NCBI RefSeq assembly: GCF_008039565.1
Contig: NZ_VDUX01000008.1
Span: 1 to 64,000, forward strand
Direction of reading: 5' to 3'
Source of the DNA: Aeromicrobium terrae
GTDB taxonomy: Bacteria; Actinomycetota; Actinomycetes; Propionibacteriales; Nocardioidaceae
DNA: 64,000 bases
Each line of letters begins with the position of its first letter. Positions within the stretch are counted from its first letter, which is position 1. The position numbers and the translations under genes were made by a program. This document shows positions 44,504-53,828 of this stretch, piece by piece. Under the pieces are notes generated by a model. It had not been told where the DNA came from. It made no database searches and was given only the letters and a program-made list of their open reading frames with translations.

Positions 44504-45718
44504 ATGACGACTAGCACCGTCGCCGTCCCGACCCGCTATCGCGCCGCCGAGCATCGCAGTCGCCGCATCGGCGCCGTGCTGCGTCGGGTGGCCCGCGTGC
44601 GGGAGGTCGACGAGGAGCTGATGCAGCGTCTGGCCCGCGGGTTCATGGAGCAGGACGAGCTCGGTGCCGCGGTGGCCCGGGCGATGCGGCTGCCGCACGG
44701 CGACCCGGACCGCGTCTCGATGGCGCAGCTGCGCACGGCGATCGACGCGGGCATCGACGCGGTCGACGACCCGCCACCGGCGCTGCGGGCGCTGTTCGAC
44801 GTCGTGGACGTCGTGCCGGACTGGGTCGACTGGGACCTCGTCGAGGAGGGCGGCCGGGTGTCGCGCCGCCTCGGCCAGAACGCGGCCGACGTCCTCACCC
44901 AGCTGTCCCTGATCGGCGGCTACCGCTTCGGCGGCCCCACGGACCTCCTCGTCGCCACCGGCGGCCTGACCGGCGACGCGACGATGCGACGCCTCGGCGA
45001 GACGCAGAAGTGGACCGTCGCCGTGGGCCGGCCGCACGCGATGCGCCGCGACGGCGAGGGCTTCCGCCTGACCGTCCACGTCCGCGTGATGCACGCCCTG
45101 GTGAACGAGACGTTCACGAAGAAGTGGGACGTCGAGCGGTGGGGCCTGCCGATCAACCAGGCGGACCAGGCCGCGACGCTCGGGCTGTTCAACGGCGTGC
45201 TCCTGATCGGCTCCAAGGCGCTGGGCGTGCGGATCACGCGCGCCGAGTCCGACGCCGTGATGCACCTGTGGAAGTACATCGGCTGGCTCATGGGCGTCGA
45301 CGAGCAGTGGCTGATGGAGACCGAGCGCGAGCAGCACCGGCTGAACTACCACGTCCTGCTGGCGCAGGACGACATCAGCGAGGCCGGGCCGAAGCTCGCC
45401 CAGGCGATCGTCGACGCGCAGCGCACGCTGCACTTCGACCGGTTCGCCGGGATCAGTCGCTGGCTGTCCCGCGAGCGGCTGCTGAGCATGCTGACCCTGC
45501 TGCTCGGCCCGCGCAGCATGAAGGAGTTCGGCCTGCCGCGCCGCCCGCCGTGGGCGATCCTCTACGTCCAGGCGCTGAACGTCGTGCGCTACCAGCTCGT
45601 CGGCCGCACGGCCTGGGGCGAGCGCCGTCTCCAGGCGTGGGGCGACCGGGTGCCGAAGCGGGTCATGTACCGCCACTTCGGGCCGGACCAGCCGGAGATC
45701 GGCACGCTCAAGGTCTGA
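44504..45718 (+). CDS. Oxygenase MpaB family / DUF2236 protein
   Basis: A 404-residue DUF2236 protein. Conserved segments include FMEQDELGAAVARAM, LTVHVRVMHALVNETF and WKYIGWLMGVDEQWL, with His residues (for example in VRVMHALV) that may hold haem. The substrate is unknown. The ATG at 44504 follows CAGCAT by 6 bases. It is paired with a divergent TetR and is longer and clearly distinct from the MpaB-like gene at 12986. Its 3' end overlaps the GntR gene by 11 bases. Confidence 0.8.
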   Translation: MTTSTVAVPTRYRAAEHRSRRIGAVLRRVARVREVDEELMQRLARGFMEQDELGAAVARAMRLPHGDPDRVSMAQLRTAIDAGIDAVDDPPPALRALFDVVDVVPDWVDWDLVEEGGRVSRRLGQNAADVLTQLSLIGGYRFGGPTDLLVATGGLTGDATMRRLGETQKWTVAVGRPHAMRRDGEGFRLTVHVRVMHALVNETFTKKWDVERWGLPINQADQAATLGLFNGVLLIGSKALGVRITRAESDAVMHLWKYIGWLMGVDEQWLMETEREQHRLNYHVLLAQDDISEAGPKLAQAIVDAQRTLHFDRFAGISRWLSRERLLSMLTLLLGPRSMKEFGLPRRPPWAILYVQALNVVRYQLVGRTAWGERRLQAWGDRVPKRVMYRHFGPDQPEIGTLKV

Positions 45719-46067
45719 GCCAGCAGGTCTCCACCAGGCGCTGCGCCTCCTCGATGGACAGCCCGCGGCTGCGCACCACGTGCACGTACGCCGCGGCGGC
45801 GTCGGCGGCGTCGGTGTCGCCGATCCGCCGGGTCGCGATGAGGGTGCCGTTGCGCCCGTGCGTCTCCACCACGCCGTCGACCTCCAGCTCGCGGTAGGCG
45901 CGGGCGACCGTGTTGGTGGCCAGCTTCAGGTCGCCGGCGAGACGTCGGACCGTCGGCAGCTTGTGCCCCGGCGCGAGGGCGCCGGCGGCGGCCGCCTCGG
46001 CGATCTGGCGTCGCACCTGCTCGTACGGTGGCTCGCTGCTCTCGATGTCGATGCTGACGAGATTCAC
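45708..46067 (-). CDS. GntR family regulator (short YtrA type)
   Basis: A 119-residue regulator consisting of the GntR winged helix (PPYEQVRRQIAEAAAAGALA, GHKLPTVRRLAGDLKLATNT, AYRELEVDGVVETHGRNGT) plus a short C-terminal dimerisation helix, the YtrA subtype. YtrA regulators usually sit beside ABC transporter genes; none is adjacent here. The GTG at 46067 is chosen: CAGAAT lies 7 bases upstream on the minus strand. Divergent from pcrA. Confidence 0.82.
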   Translation of the reverse strand: MNLVSIDIESSEPPYEQVRRQIAEAAAAGALAPGHKLPTVRRLAGDLKLATNTVARAYRELEVDGVVETHGRNGTLIATRRIGDTDAADAAAAYVHVVRSRGLSIEEAQRLVETCWLRP

Positions 46068-46129
46068 CCGGCCGATTCTGGCACGCCGCCCGGAGCACTG
46101 TCGCCCCCGGAACGTACCCTGGAACGACG

Positions 46130-48448
46130 ATGACGCTCCCCTTTCCCGTGCCGCCGCAGGCCGCTCCACCGCCGTCCTCGGACCAGCCGCGCGAGCGCCG
46201 TCGGCCGCGGTCCGAGACGCTGCTGGACGACCTCAACGACGCCCAGCGCGAAGCGGTCGGACACGCCCCCGGGCAGCTGCTCGTGGTCGCCGGCGCGGGC
46301 TCGGGCAAGACCCGGGTGCTCACGCGGCGCATCGCCTGGTTGATCGCCGCCCGGGGCGCCCACCCGGGCTCCGTCCTCGCCATCACGTTCACCAACAAGG
46401 CCGCGGCCGAGATGCGCGAGCGCGTGGCCGAGCTCGTGGGCGGCGCCGCCCGGGCCATGTGGGTCAGCACGTTCCACAGCGCCTGCGTCCGCATCCTGCG
46501 CCGCGAGGCCAACCGGTTCGGCTACACGTCCACGTTCAGCGTCTACGACGCCGCCGACTCGCGTCGGCTGATGACGCTCGTGTGCCGAGACATGGATCTC
46601 GATCCCAAGCGCGTCAACCCCCGCGCGGTCCTGCACTGGGTGTCCAACCTCAAGAACGACCTCGTCGACCACGAGGCCGCCGGCGGGCGCGCCGAGAACC
46701 CCACCGAGGAGCTGTACGCCGAGGCGTACGGGCACTACCAGCGTCGGCTCAAGGCTGCCAACGCCATGGACTTCGACGACCTCATCATGATGACGGTCCA
46801 CCTGCTGCAGGCGTTCCCGGACGTGCGCGAGACGTACCGCCGCCGCTTCCGCCACGTGCTCGTCGACGAGTACCAGGACACCAACCACGCGCAGTACGCC
46901 CTGATCCGCGAGCTCTGCGACGAGGAGACCGACCTCATGGTCGTGGGCGACTCCGACCAGTCCATCTATGCGTTCCGCGGCGCGAGCATCCGCAACATCC
47001 TGGAGTTCGAGGACGACTTCCCCAAGGCCGAGACGATCCTGCTCGAGCAGAACTACCGCTCCACGCAGACCATCCTCTCGGCCGCGAACGCCGTGATCAG
47101 CCGCAACGAGGGCCGCAAGGACAAGAACCTGTGGTCCGCCGAGGGCGACGGCGACCTCATCGTCGGGTACGTCGGCGACGACGAGCGCGACGAGGCGCAG
47201 TTCGTGGCCGACGAGGTCGACCGGCTCACCGACGCGGGCGACGCCAAGCCGTCCGACGTCGCGGTGTTCTACCGCACCAACGCGCAGTCCCGTGTCTTCG
47301 AGGAAGTGTTCATCCGTGTCGGGCTGCCGTACCGCGTCGTCGGCGGTGTGCGGTTCTACGAGCGCAAGGAGGTCAAGGACGCGCTCGCGTACATCCGCGT
47401 CCTGGCCAACCCGCGCGACGCCGTCTCGCTACGGCGGATCATCAACGAGCCCAAGCGGGGCATCGGCGACCGCGCCCAGGCCTCGATCGAGCGGCTGGCC
47501 GCCCGCGAGGACATCTCGTTCTGGGACGCCATGCTGCGGGCCGAGGAGGCCGGCGACCTCGCCACCCGCTCCCTGACCTGCATCCGCGAGTTCGCCGACG
47601 TCATGGCGGAGCTCAAGACCATGGCCGACGCCGGCGAGCCGGCCGACGCCGTGCTCGAGGCTGCGCTCACCCGCACGGGCTACCTCGGCACGCTGGAGAA
47701 GAGCAACGACCCGCAGGACGAGACCCGCGTCGAGAACCTGGCCGAGCTCGTGGCCGTCGCCCGCGAGTTCGTCGTCGGCGCCGCCACGATGAGCGACGAC
47801 GAGGCGGGCACCGAGCCCGACGACCTCGCCCGCGGTTCGCTCGGCGCGTTCCTCGAGCAGGTCTCGCTGGTGGCCGACGCCGACGCGGTGCCCGACGAGG
47901 GCGACGGCGTCGTCACCCTGATGACCCTGCACACCGCCAAGGGCCTGGAGTTCCCGGTGGTCTTCCTCACCGGCCTGGAGGACGGCGTCTTCCCGCACAT
48001 GCGCTCGCTCGGCGACACCGACGAGCTGCAGGAGGAGCGGCGCCTCGCCTACGTCGGCATCACTCGCGCCCGCACGCGCCTCTACGTCACGCGCGCCATG
48101 AGCCGCTCGGCCTGGGGCGCCCCGTCGTACAACCCGGCGTCACGGTTCCTCGACGAGCTGCCCGGCCACCTGATCGACTGGCGCCGCGAGGCCCAGCCCG
48201 CCACCCAGTGGACCCGGCGCCCTGCGGCGTCGTCGAGCTTCCGCGCGTCCACCGTGGCGGCCAAGTCGAAGCGCTCGCGCGAGGTCCCGTCGTTGGAGCC
48301 CGGCGACCGCGTCACCCACGACAGCTTCGGCCTCGGCACCGTCGTGGCGCTCGAGGGCCAGGGCGACAACGCCGTGGCCGCCGTGGACTTCGGCTCCCAG
48401 GGCGTGAAGCGGCTGCTGCTGCGTTACGCGCCGGTGGAGAAGCTGTAG
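46130..48448 (+). CDS. pcrA: ATP-dependent DNA helicase PcrA/UvrD
   Basis: A 772-residue superfamily 1A helicase. Walker A AGAGSGKT at 54-61, Walker B VDEYQDTN, motif III GDSDQSIYAFRGA, motif IV EQNYRST, and motifs V and VI TLHTAKGLEFPVV and ERRLAYVGITRAR. The C-terminal tail (DRVTHDSFGLGTVVA) is the PcrA/UvrD Tudor-like RNA polymerase-binding domain. It acts in repair and replication. TACCCT (46115-46120) lies 9 bases before the ATG. An inverted-repeat cassette begins 8 bases after the stop. Confidence 0.96.
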   Translation: MTLPFPVPPQAAPPPSSDQPRERRRPRSETLLDDLNDAQREAVGHAPGQLLVVAGAGSGKTRVLTRRIAWLIAARGAHPGSVLAITFTNKAAAEMRERVAELVGGAARAMWVSTFHSACVRILRREANRFGYTSTFSVYDAADSRRLMTLVCRDMDLDPKRVNPRAVLHWVSNLKNDLVDHEAAGGRAENPTEELYAEAYGHYQRRLKAANAMDFDDLIMMTVHLLQAFPDVRETYRRRFRHVLVDEYQDTNHAQYALIRELCDEETDLMVVGDSDQSIYAFRGASIRNILEFEDDFPKAETILLEQNYRSTQTILSAANAVISRNEGRKDKNLWSAEGDGDLIVGYVGDDERDEAQFVADEVDRLTDAGDAKPSDVAVFYRTNAQSRVFEEVFIRVGLPYRVVGGVRFYERKEVKDALAYIRVLANPRDAVSLRRIINEPKRGIGDRAQASIERLAAREDISFWDAMLRAEEAGDLATRSLTCIREFADVMAELKTMADAGEPADAVLEAALTRTGYLGTLEKSNDPQDETRVENLAELVAVAREFVVGAATMSDDEAGTEPDDLARGSLGAFLEQVSLVADADAVPDEGDGVVTLMTLHTAKGLEFPVVFLTGLEDGVFPHMRSLGDTDELQEERRLAYVGITRARTRLYVTRAMSRSAWGAPSYNPASRFLDELPGHLIDWRREAQPATQWTRRPAASSSFRASTVAAKSKRSREVPSLEPGDRVTHDSFGLGTVVALEGQGDNAVAAVDFGSQGVKRLLLRYAPVEKL

Positions 48449-48456
48449 CCCCGGTT

Positions 48457-48513
48457 CTTCGCGAAATGTGACGCTCAAGGCGCCATTCGTCCCCGATGAC
48501 GCTCTGGGCGTCA
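48457..48513 (+). repeat. Left terminal inverted repeat of the cassette
   Basis: Starts CTTCGCGAAATGTGACGC (48457-48474), which is perfectly inverted at 49554-49571. It also has an inner palindrome TGACGC-N5-GCGTCA (48497-48513), 40 bases in from the outer end, which contains the stop codon of the enclosed gene. The paired TGACGC half-sites suggest protein binding or a bidirectional terminator. Confidence 0.85.
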
Positions 48514-49440
48514 CAGATTGCGGGCGCAGAGGCGCCAGGTCCGGGTCAGCTCAGGTGGCGGTCCGTCGTATCCGCGACGTCGAAGCGCCTCGAAGATGCG
48601 AGTCACGACGGAGATCGGGTGCTGGAAGTCCGCCACGGTGACGACGATCAGTGTCCATCCCGCTGCCTCGATGCGCTCACGACGGAAGTGGTCCTTCTGC
48701 CGTTGCTCAGCATCGCGCTCGTGGACCCAGCCGTCGTGCTCGATGACCACGCGCAGCTCCGGAAGGACGAGGTCGCCTCGGGCCAGCCATGTGCCGTCGT
48801 CGGCGTGCACATCGACGTTGACCTCGGGCTCGGGAAGCCCGGCCAGGACGATGAGCAGGCGGAGGTCGGTCTCGCGGAGGGAGTCGACGCGGGCGCGGAC
48901 GAGTGCGGCTGCTTGTCTGGCGCGGACGACACCGTCGAGGTGTGACCTGGTGACGTAGTGGACCAAGTCGTCCACCGTCGTCAGGCCGGCGCGGACGAGG
49001 GCGTCGCCGGCGCGGACGAGCTGTCGAATGCCGAGGATCGTGGCGCTGTCCACGAAAGAGCGATCAGGCCCGAGCGTGTCGATGCCGCGGATGAGACGCG
49101 GCGAGATCGTGCCGATCCGGCGGTGCAGCACGATGTCTTCCCGCGTCTGACGCGGCCGGTTCGTGGAGAAGTGGATCGGAGTCTCACGTCCGACCTCGAC
49201 GCCGAGCCAACGCAAGGCGGAGACGTGGCTCAGCACCGCGTCGCGGGCGAGCGCCATGCGCGCGGCGTGGACCTGGAACTCGAAGGTTCGCGGTGTGTCT
49301 GCCAGGGACCACACACCGCGGTGCACCTGCTCGACGTGTCTGCCGCGTCGCATCGACGCCGTCAGCCCGGCGGCGTCGGCCTCGGCCGTCGTGAATGGAC
49401 GCCCGCGGAGCTCTTGCGGGATGAAGGGGTGTCGACTCAT
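48511..49440 (-). CDS. DUF559/Vsr-like endonuclease with AbiEi-type N-terminus
   Basis: A 309-residue two-domain protein. Residues 10-50 resemble the AbiEi winged helix (FTTAEADAAGLTASMRRGRH, VHRGVWSLA), 65-135 an AbiEi-like middle, and 195-285 a DUF559/Vsr-type PD-(D/E)XK nuclease with candidate catalytic Glu190, Asp223, Glu234 and HDGWVH (235-240). It may be an abortive-infection or genome-invading nuclease; no toxin partner is present. It is the only gene within the inverted repeats, and its stop codon lies in the left repeat. Confidence 0.7.
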   Translation of the reverse strand: MSRHPFIPQELRGRPFTTAEADAAGLTASMRRGRHVEQVHRGVWSLADTPRTFEFQVHAARMALARDAVLSHVSALRWLGVEVGRETPIHFSTNRPRQTREDIVLHRRIGTISPRLIRGIDTLGPDRSFVDSATILGIRQLVRAGDALVRAGLTTVDDLVHYVTRSHLDGVVRARQAAALVRARVDSLRETDLRLLIVLAGLPEPEVNVDVHADDGTWLARGDLVLPELRVVIEHDGWVHERDAEQRQKDHFRRERIEAAGWTLIVVTVADFQHPISVVTRIFEALRRRGYDGPPPELTRTWRLCARNL

Positions 49441-49514
49441 CCAGCCAGCGTCGTACCGGGCGCGGCGACGTCCGAGCGTCACGAGAGTCACTGTGGACGA
49501 CGCGACGTGGTTCG

Positions 49515-49571
49515 TGACGCTGTGGGCGTCAACCGGAGCGAAAGACGCCCTGGGCGTCACATTTCGCGAAG
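49515..49571 (-). repeat. Right terminal inverted repeat of the cassette
   Basis: The mirror of the left end: outer GCGTCACATTTCGCGAAG (49554-49571), and an inner TGACGC-N5-GCGTCA (49515-49531) again exactly 40 bases in. It lies upstream of the nuclease start; the 74 bases between (49441-49514) must hold its promoter, with no clear -10 box seen. Confidence 0.85.
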
Positions 49572-49572
49572 A

Positions 49573-50364
49573 TCAGGGGCGCACGGAGTGCTGGATCAGC
49601 ACGGGGTACGGGTCGACCGGGTCGCCGCCGCCGGGGTGGACCTCGAGGTGCAGGTGCGGGCCGGTGACGTTTCCGGTGGAACCGGTGTAGCCGATGACCT
49701 GGCCGGGATCGACCTTGTCGCCCGGGGTGACGGCGATGCGGCTCTGGTGGCAGTACCAGATGTCCGTTCCGTCCTGGAGCGTGATGATGGTGCGGTTGCC
49801 GTAGGCGCCCTCGTAGCCGGTGGACTTCACGACGCCGGCCGCCACGGACACGATCGTGGAGCCGGACGGGCCGGCGAAGTCGAGGCCGGTGTGCATGCCG
49901 CTGGACCACAGCGAGCTGCGCTGGCCGAAGCGCGCGGTCAGGTGGTAGCCCGCCACGGGGAGGACCCACTGGTTCTTCTGCAGCTCGTCGGCGCGAGCCT
50001 GCGTCTTGGCGGTGAGGGCCTTGAGGGCCACCTCGCGCTGCGCGACCTGGGCCTTGGCCTGCTTCTCCAGCAGCTCGCGGTCGAAGTCGCGGCTGACGTC
50101 GACGGACGCGCCGGCGCCGGCGTCGTTCCCACCGGTGTAGTTGGCGGAGATGGTCTGGTAGTTCGCCCTCAGCACGCCGTCATCGGTGTGCGAGGAGGCC
50201 ACAGCGGAGCCGATACCCGCCACGACCAGCGCAAAGGCGCCTGCCATGGCAGGGGTGGGACGGAACGAGGCCCGACGGCGACGGGTCGCAGCACGGCGAC
50301 CGCCAGCGCGGTTGGGGGTCTGTTGACGTACGTCCAGTCGGCGTTTGGGCGCAGACGAACTCAC
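49573..50364 (-). CDS. M23 family metallopeptidase (peptidoglycan endopeptidase)
   Basis: A 263-residue exported peptidase. A basic N-terminus and hydrophobic segment about 39-58 serve as signal-anchor, a coiled helix follows (95-130), then the M23 domain with zinc ligands His and Asp in HTGLDF and catalytic/ligand HLHLEV. It should cleave peptide crosslinks in the wall. The start is GTG at 50364 with GGAGG about 9 bases upstream and a clear promoter (50428-50401). The nuclease cassette adjoins its stop codon. Confidence 0.9.
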   Translation of the reverse strand: MSSSAPKRRLDVRQQTPNRAGGRRAATRRRRASFRPTPAMAGAFALVVAGIGSAVASSHTDDGVLRANYQTISANYTGGNDAGAGASVDVSRDFDRELLEKQAKAQVAQREVALKALTAKTQARADELQKNQWVLPVAGYHLTARFGQRSSLWSSGMHTGLDFAGPSGSTIVSVAAGVVKSTGYEGAYGNRTIITLQDGTDIWYCHQSRIAVTPGDKVDPGQVIGYTGSTGNVTGPHLHLEVHPGGGDPVDPYPVLIQHSVRP

Positions 50365-50400
50365 GCAGAAGGCCTCCGGAGTGGGGGGTGGGACTTGACG

Positions 50401-50428
50401 AGTCTAGGGGACGAGCGATTCCCGTCAA
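50401..50428 (-). promoter_or_regulatory. Promoter of the M23 peptidase gene
   Basis: On the minus strand TTGACG (50428-50423), a 16-base spacer and TAGACT (50406-50401) form a good SigA-type promoter about 37 bases before the GTG start, giving a leadered transcript with a GGAGG ribosome site, unlike the many leaderless neighbours. Confidence 0.7.
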
Positions 50429-50447
50429 CCGTCACCCACCAACCCAT

Positions 50448-50461
50448 GTGCATGAATGCAC
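50448..50461. promoter_or_regulatory. Short palindrome between divergent genes
   Basis: GTGCAT-GA-ATGCAC is a perfect dyad lying 20 bases upstream of the -35 of the M23 gene and about 20 bases before the start of the small B12-domain-like gene. It might be an operator for either gene. No candidate regulator is adjacent. Confidence 0.35.
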
Positions 50462-50481
50462 CCGTGCGAGACGATGGCGAC

Positions 50482-50754
50482 ATGGCTGACCGACGCGTCG
50501 TGGTGGGCTCCACGGCCACCGACGAGGGCGCCTCCGACCGCGCCGCGGCGGAGGCCCGCAGGCGCAGAGACGCAGGTCAGGAGGTGGTTCTCCTCGGCCA
50601 CGGCCTCGACGTGGAGCACCTGGCGCGCGCGGCGGTTGCGGAGGACGCCGCGGAGGTCGTCGTCCTCGGGAGCGCTGCCGAGGCCGACACGCTGCGGGCG
50701 TGGCTCGCGGAGCACGCGTTCCCGGGCGTGTCCGTGCATCACGCCCCGGTCTGA
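50482..50754 (+). CDS. Small hypothetical protein resembling a cobalamin-binding domain
   Basis: A 90-residue protein. The order of RVVVGSTATDEGASDRAAAE, EVVLLGHGLDVEHLARAAVA and EVVVLGSAAEADTLRAWLAE follows the Rossmann pattern of B12-binding domains such as the methylmalonyl-CoA mutase small domain, but the cobalt-coordinating DxHxxG is missing (it reads DEGAS). It is probably a divergent relative without B12 base-off binding. GACGAT lies 6 bases before the ATG at 50482. Its end overlaps the convergent hydrolase by 16 bases. Confidence 0.55.
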   Translation: MADRRVVVGSTATDEGASDRAAAEARRRRDAGQEVVLLGHGLDVEHLARAAVAEDAAEVVVLGSAAEADTLRAWLAEHAFPGVSVHHAPV

Positions 50755-51626
50755 GCCGCCTCGCGCTCGGAGACGTCCTGCACGAACGTGCGCACCGCGC
50801 CCGCGATCCGGCCCGGCTGGGTCCGCACGACCCAGTGGTTGGCGACGACGTCGATGCGCCGCAGGTCGGGCGCGAACGAGCTCACGTCGGCCAGGAGGCC
50901 CGGCGTCACGAAGGAGTCCTTCGTGGGCACGATCAGCTGCACCGGCACCGAGGTCGTGGCGCGCCGCAGGCTGGGCCGGTTGGCGCGGTAGAGGTTGACG
51001 CCGCGACGTGCGTCAGCACGGAACGTGGAGTCGTCCCAGTGGCCGTCGAGGTGCTGCGACTTCTCCAGCCGCGCGCGGATCGGCCCGCCGAGGCGGCCGA
51101 GCACGAGCTCGGGCAGGAACGGGACCTGGAACGCCCCCGCGTGCCAGGCGCGCAGCGCCTGTCCGACGAGCTGGGTGTAGTGGCCGCGGCGCACGCTCTC
51201 GCGCAGGAAGTGGCCCACCTGGTCGAGGCCGGGTCCGCTGATCGACGTGAACGACGCCAGGCGCCCCGTCAGTCGGGCGTCCCGGTCCTCACGCATCACG
51301 GCCGACCACAGCTGGATCGATCCCCAGTCGTGCCCGACGAGGTGCACCGGCCGGCCGTCGGGCGTCACGTGGTCCAGCACCGCGACGAGGTCGTCGACGA
51401 GCCGCGCCACCCGGTAGCCGGATCGGGACGACGGCGCGGTGGACGCCCCGGCGCCGCGGACGTCGTAGGCGACGACGCGGTGGTCGACCTCGAGGTCCTC
51501 GACGACCCGGCTCCAGACGCTGCGGTTGTCCGGGAACCCGTGGACGAGCACGACGACCGGCCCGTCCTCGGGACCACTCACCTTCAGGTCGAGCTCGACG
51601 TCGGCCGAGGAGATGCGGTCGGTCAT
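50739..51626 (-). CDS. Alpha/beta hydrolase (epoxide hydrolase-like)
   Basis: A 295-residue alpha/beta hydrolase. The oxyanion VLVHGFPDNRSVWSRV, nucleophile elbow HLVGHDWGS with Asp as nucleophile (typical for epoxide hydrolases and haloalkane dehalogenases), and C-terminal catalytic His in VVANHWVV. The substrate is unknown. The ATG at 51626 has AAGGA just upstream; an in-frame ATG at 51644 is possible. Divergent from the sucCD operon. Confidence 0.83.
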   Translation of the reverse strand: MTDRISSADVELDLKVSGPEDGPVVVLVHGFPDNRSVWSRVVEDLEVDHRVVAYDVRGAGASTAPSSRSGYRVARLVDDLVAVLDHVTPDGRPVHLVGHDWGSIQLWSAVMREDRDARLTGRLASFTSISGPGLDQVGHFLRESVRRGHYTQLVGQALRAWHAGAFQVPFLPELVLGRLGGPIRARLEKSQHLDGHWDDSTFRADARRGVNLYRANRPSLRRATTSVPVQLIVPTKDSFVTPGLLADVSSFAPDLRRIDVVANHWVVRTQPGRIAGAVRTFVQDVSEREAAQTGA

Positions 51627-51760
51627 GCAGGCGTCCTTCGTCATGGGGTCCGTAACAGTACCTATGTCACCGTACGGTCCCTCCACCCGCCGCGCTCGGG
51701 CACGCCGATGAGGGCTAGAGTCCAGAAGGCTCAAGACAACGCAGCAGAACGGACATTCCC

Positions 51761-52921
51761 GTGGATCTGATGGAGTACCAGGCGAAAGAGCTGTTCGCCA
51801 AGCACGACGTGCCGGTCACCGAAGGCATCGTCGCCACCACCCCCGACGAGGCGAAGGCCGCTGCCGAGCAGCTCGGCGTCGTCGTCGTGAAGGCCCAGGT
51901 CAAGGCCGGCGGCCGCGGCAAGGCCGGCGGCGTGAAGCTCGCCAAGACGCCGGACGAGGCCTACGAGCACGCCCAGGCGATCCTCGGCATGGAGATCAAG
52001 GGGCTCACGGTCAACCGCGTGCTCATCGCGCCGGGCGCGAGCATCGAGGAGGAGTACTACTTCTCCTTCCTGCTCGACCGCGCCAACCGCCGGTACCTCT
52101 GCATCGCCAGCGTCGAGGGCGGCGTGGAGATCGAGGAGGTCGCCAAGACCAACCCCGACGCCGTCAAGCAGATCCCGATCGACCCGGGCACCGGCGTCGA
52201 CGAGGCCAAGGCCCGCGAGATCGTCGCCGAGGCCGCGTTCCCCGAGGCGCTCACCGACCAGGCCGTGCAGACCGTGCTCGCGCTCTGGAAGGTCTTCGTC
52301 GAGGAGGACGCCACCCTCGTCGAGGTCAACCCGCTCGCCCGTCTCGAGGGCGACGTGCTGGAGGCGCTCGACGGCAAGGTGTCGCTCGACGACAACGCCG
52401 ACTTCCGCCACGAGGACCACGCTGCGTTCGAGGACAAGGCCGCGGCCGACCCGCTCGAGGCCAAGGCGAAGGCCAAGGGCCTCAACTACGTCAAGCTCGA
52501 CGGTGCCGTCGGCATCATCGGCAACGGCGCCGGCCTGGTCATGAGCACGCTCGACGTCGTCGCGTACGCCGGTGAGGCGCACGGCGGCGTGAAGCCGGCC
52601 AACTTCCTGGACATCGGCGGCGGCGCCTCGGCCCAGGTGATGGCCGACGGCCTCGACGTCATCCTCGGCGACGAGCAGGTCAAGTCCGTGTTCGTCAACG
52701 TGTTCGGCGGCATCACGTCGTGCGACGCGGTGGCCAACGGCATCGTCGGCGCGCTCGACCTCCTGGGCGACGCCGCCACCAAGCCGCTCGTCGTCCGCCT
52801 GGACGGCAACGCGGTCGAGGAAGGACGACGGATCCTCGAGGAGAAGAACCATCCCCTCGTGACCCTCGTCGACACCATGGACGGTGCGGCCGACAAGGCC
52901 GCCGAGCTGGCGAACGCCTGA
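51761..52921 (+). CDS. sucC: Succinyl-CoA synthetase beta subunit (ADP-forming)
   Basis: The 386-residue beta subunit: MEYQAKELF at the N-terminus, ATP-grasp features [16 protein letters not shown], acidic VEVNPLARL, and the CoA/alpha interface [10 protein letters not shown]. With SucD it makes ATP from succinyl-CoA in the TCA cycle. A TAGAGT -10 box (51716-51721) gives a leader of about 30 bases, in contrast to most genes here. GTG at 51761 is used; ATG at 51770 is an alternative. Confidence 0.96.
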   Translation: MDLMEYQAKELFAKHDVPVTEGIVATTPDEAKAAAEQLGVVVVKAQVKAGGRGKAGGVKLAKTPDEAYEHAQAILGMEIKGLTVNRVLIAPGASIEEEYYFSFLLDRANRRYLCIASVEGGVEIEEVAKTNPDAVKQIPIDPGTGVDEAKAREIVAEAAFPEALTDQAVQTVLALWKVFVEEDATLVEVNPLARLEGDVLEALDGKVSLDDNADFRHEDHAAFEDKAAADPLEAKAKAKGLNYVKLDGAVGIIGNGAGLVMSTLDVVAYAGEAHGGVKPANFLDIGGGASAQVMADGLDVILGDEQVKSVFVNVFGGITSCDAVANGIVGALDLLGDAATKPLVVRLDGNAVEEGRRILEEKNHPLVTLVDTMDGAADKAAELANA

Positions 52922-52931
52922 GGAACGGAAC

Positions 52932-53828
<897 letters not shown>

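Larger units (their letters stand above)
48457..49571. mobile_element. Inverted-repeat-bounded nuclease cassette, 1115 bp
   Basis: Bounded by 57-bp terminal inverted repeats (48457-48513 and 49515-49571), about 79 percent identical with the outer 18 bp perfect, and containing one gene, a DUF559/AbiEi-like nuclease. It sits exactly between the stop of pcrA (48448) and the stop of the convergent M23 gene (49573). No transposase or target-site duplication is visible. It looks like a mobile or mobilised single-gene unit, possibly moved by its own nuclease; that is inference. Confidence 0.65.

Noticed and set aside
48457..49571. Interpretation of the nuclease cassette as a standard insertion sequence
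   Set aside because: No DDE or HUH transposase is encoded, and the immediate flanks (ending CCGGTT and starting ATCAGG) show no target duplication.
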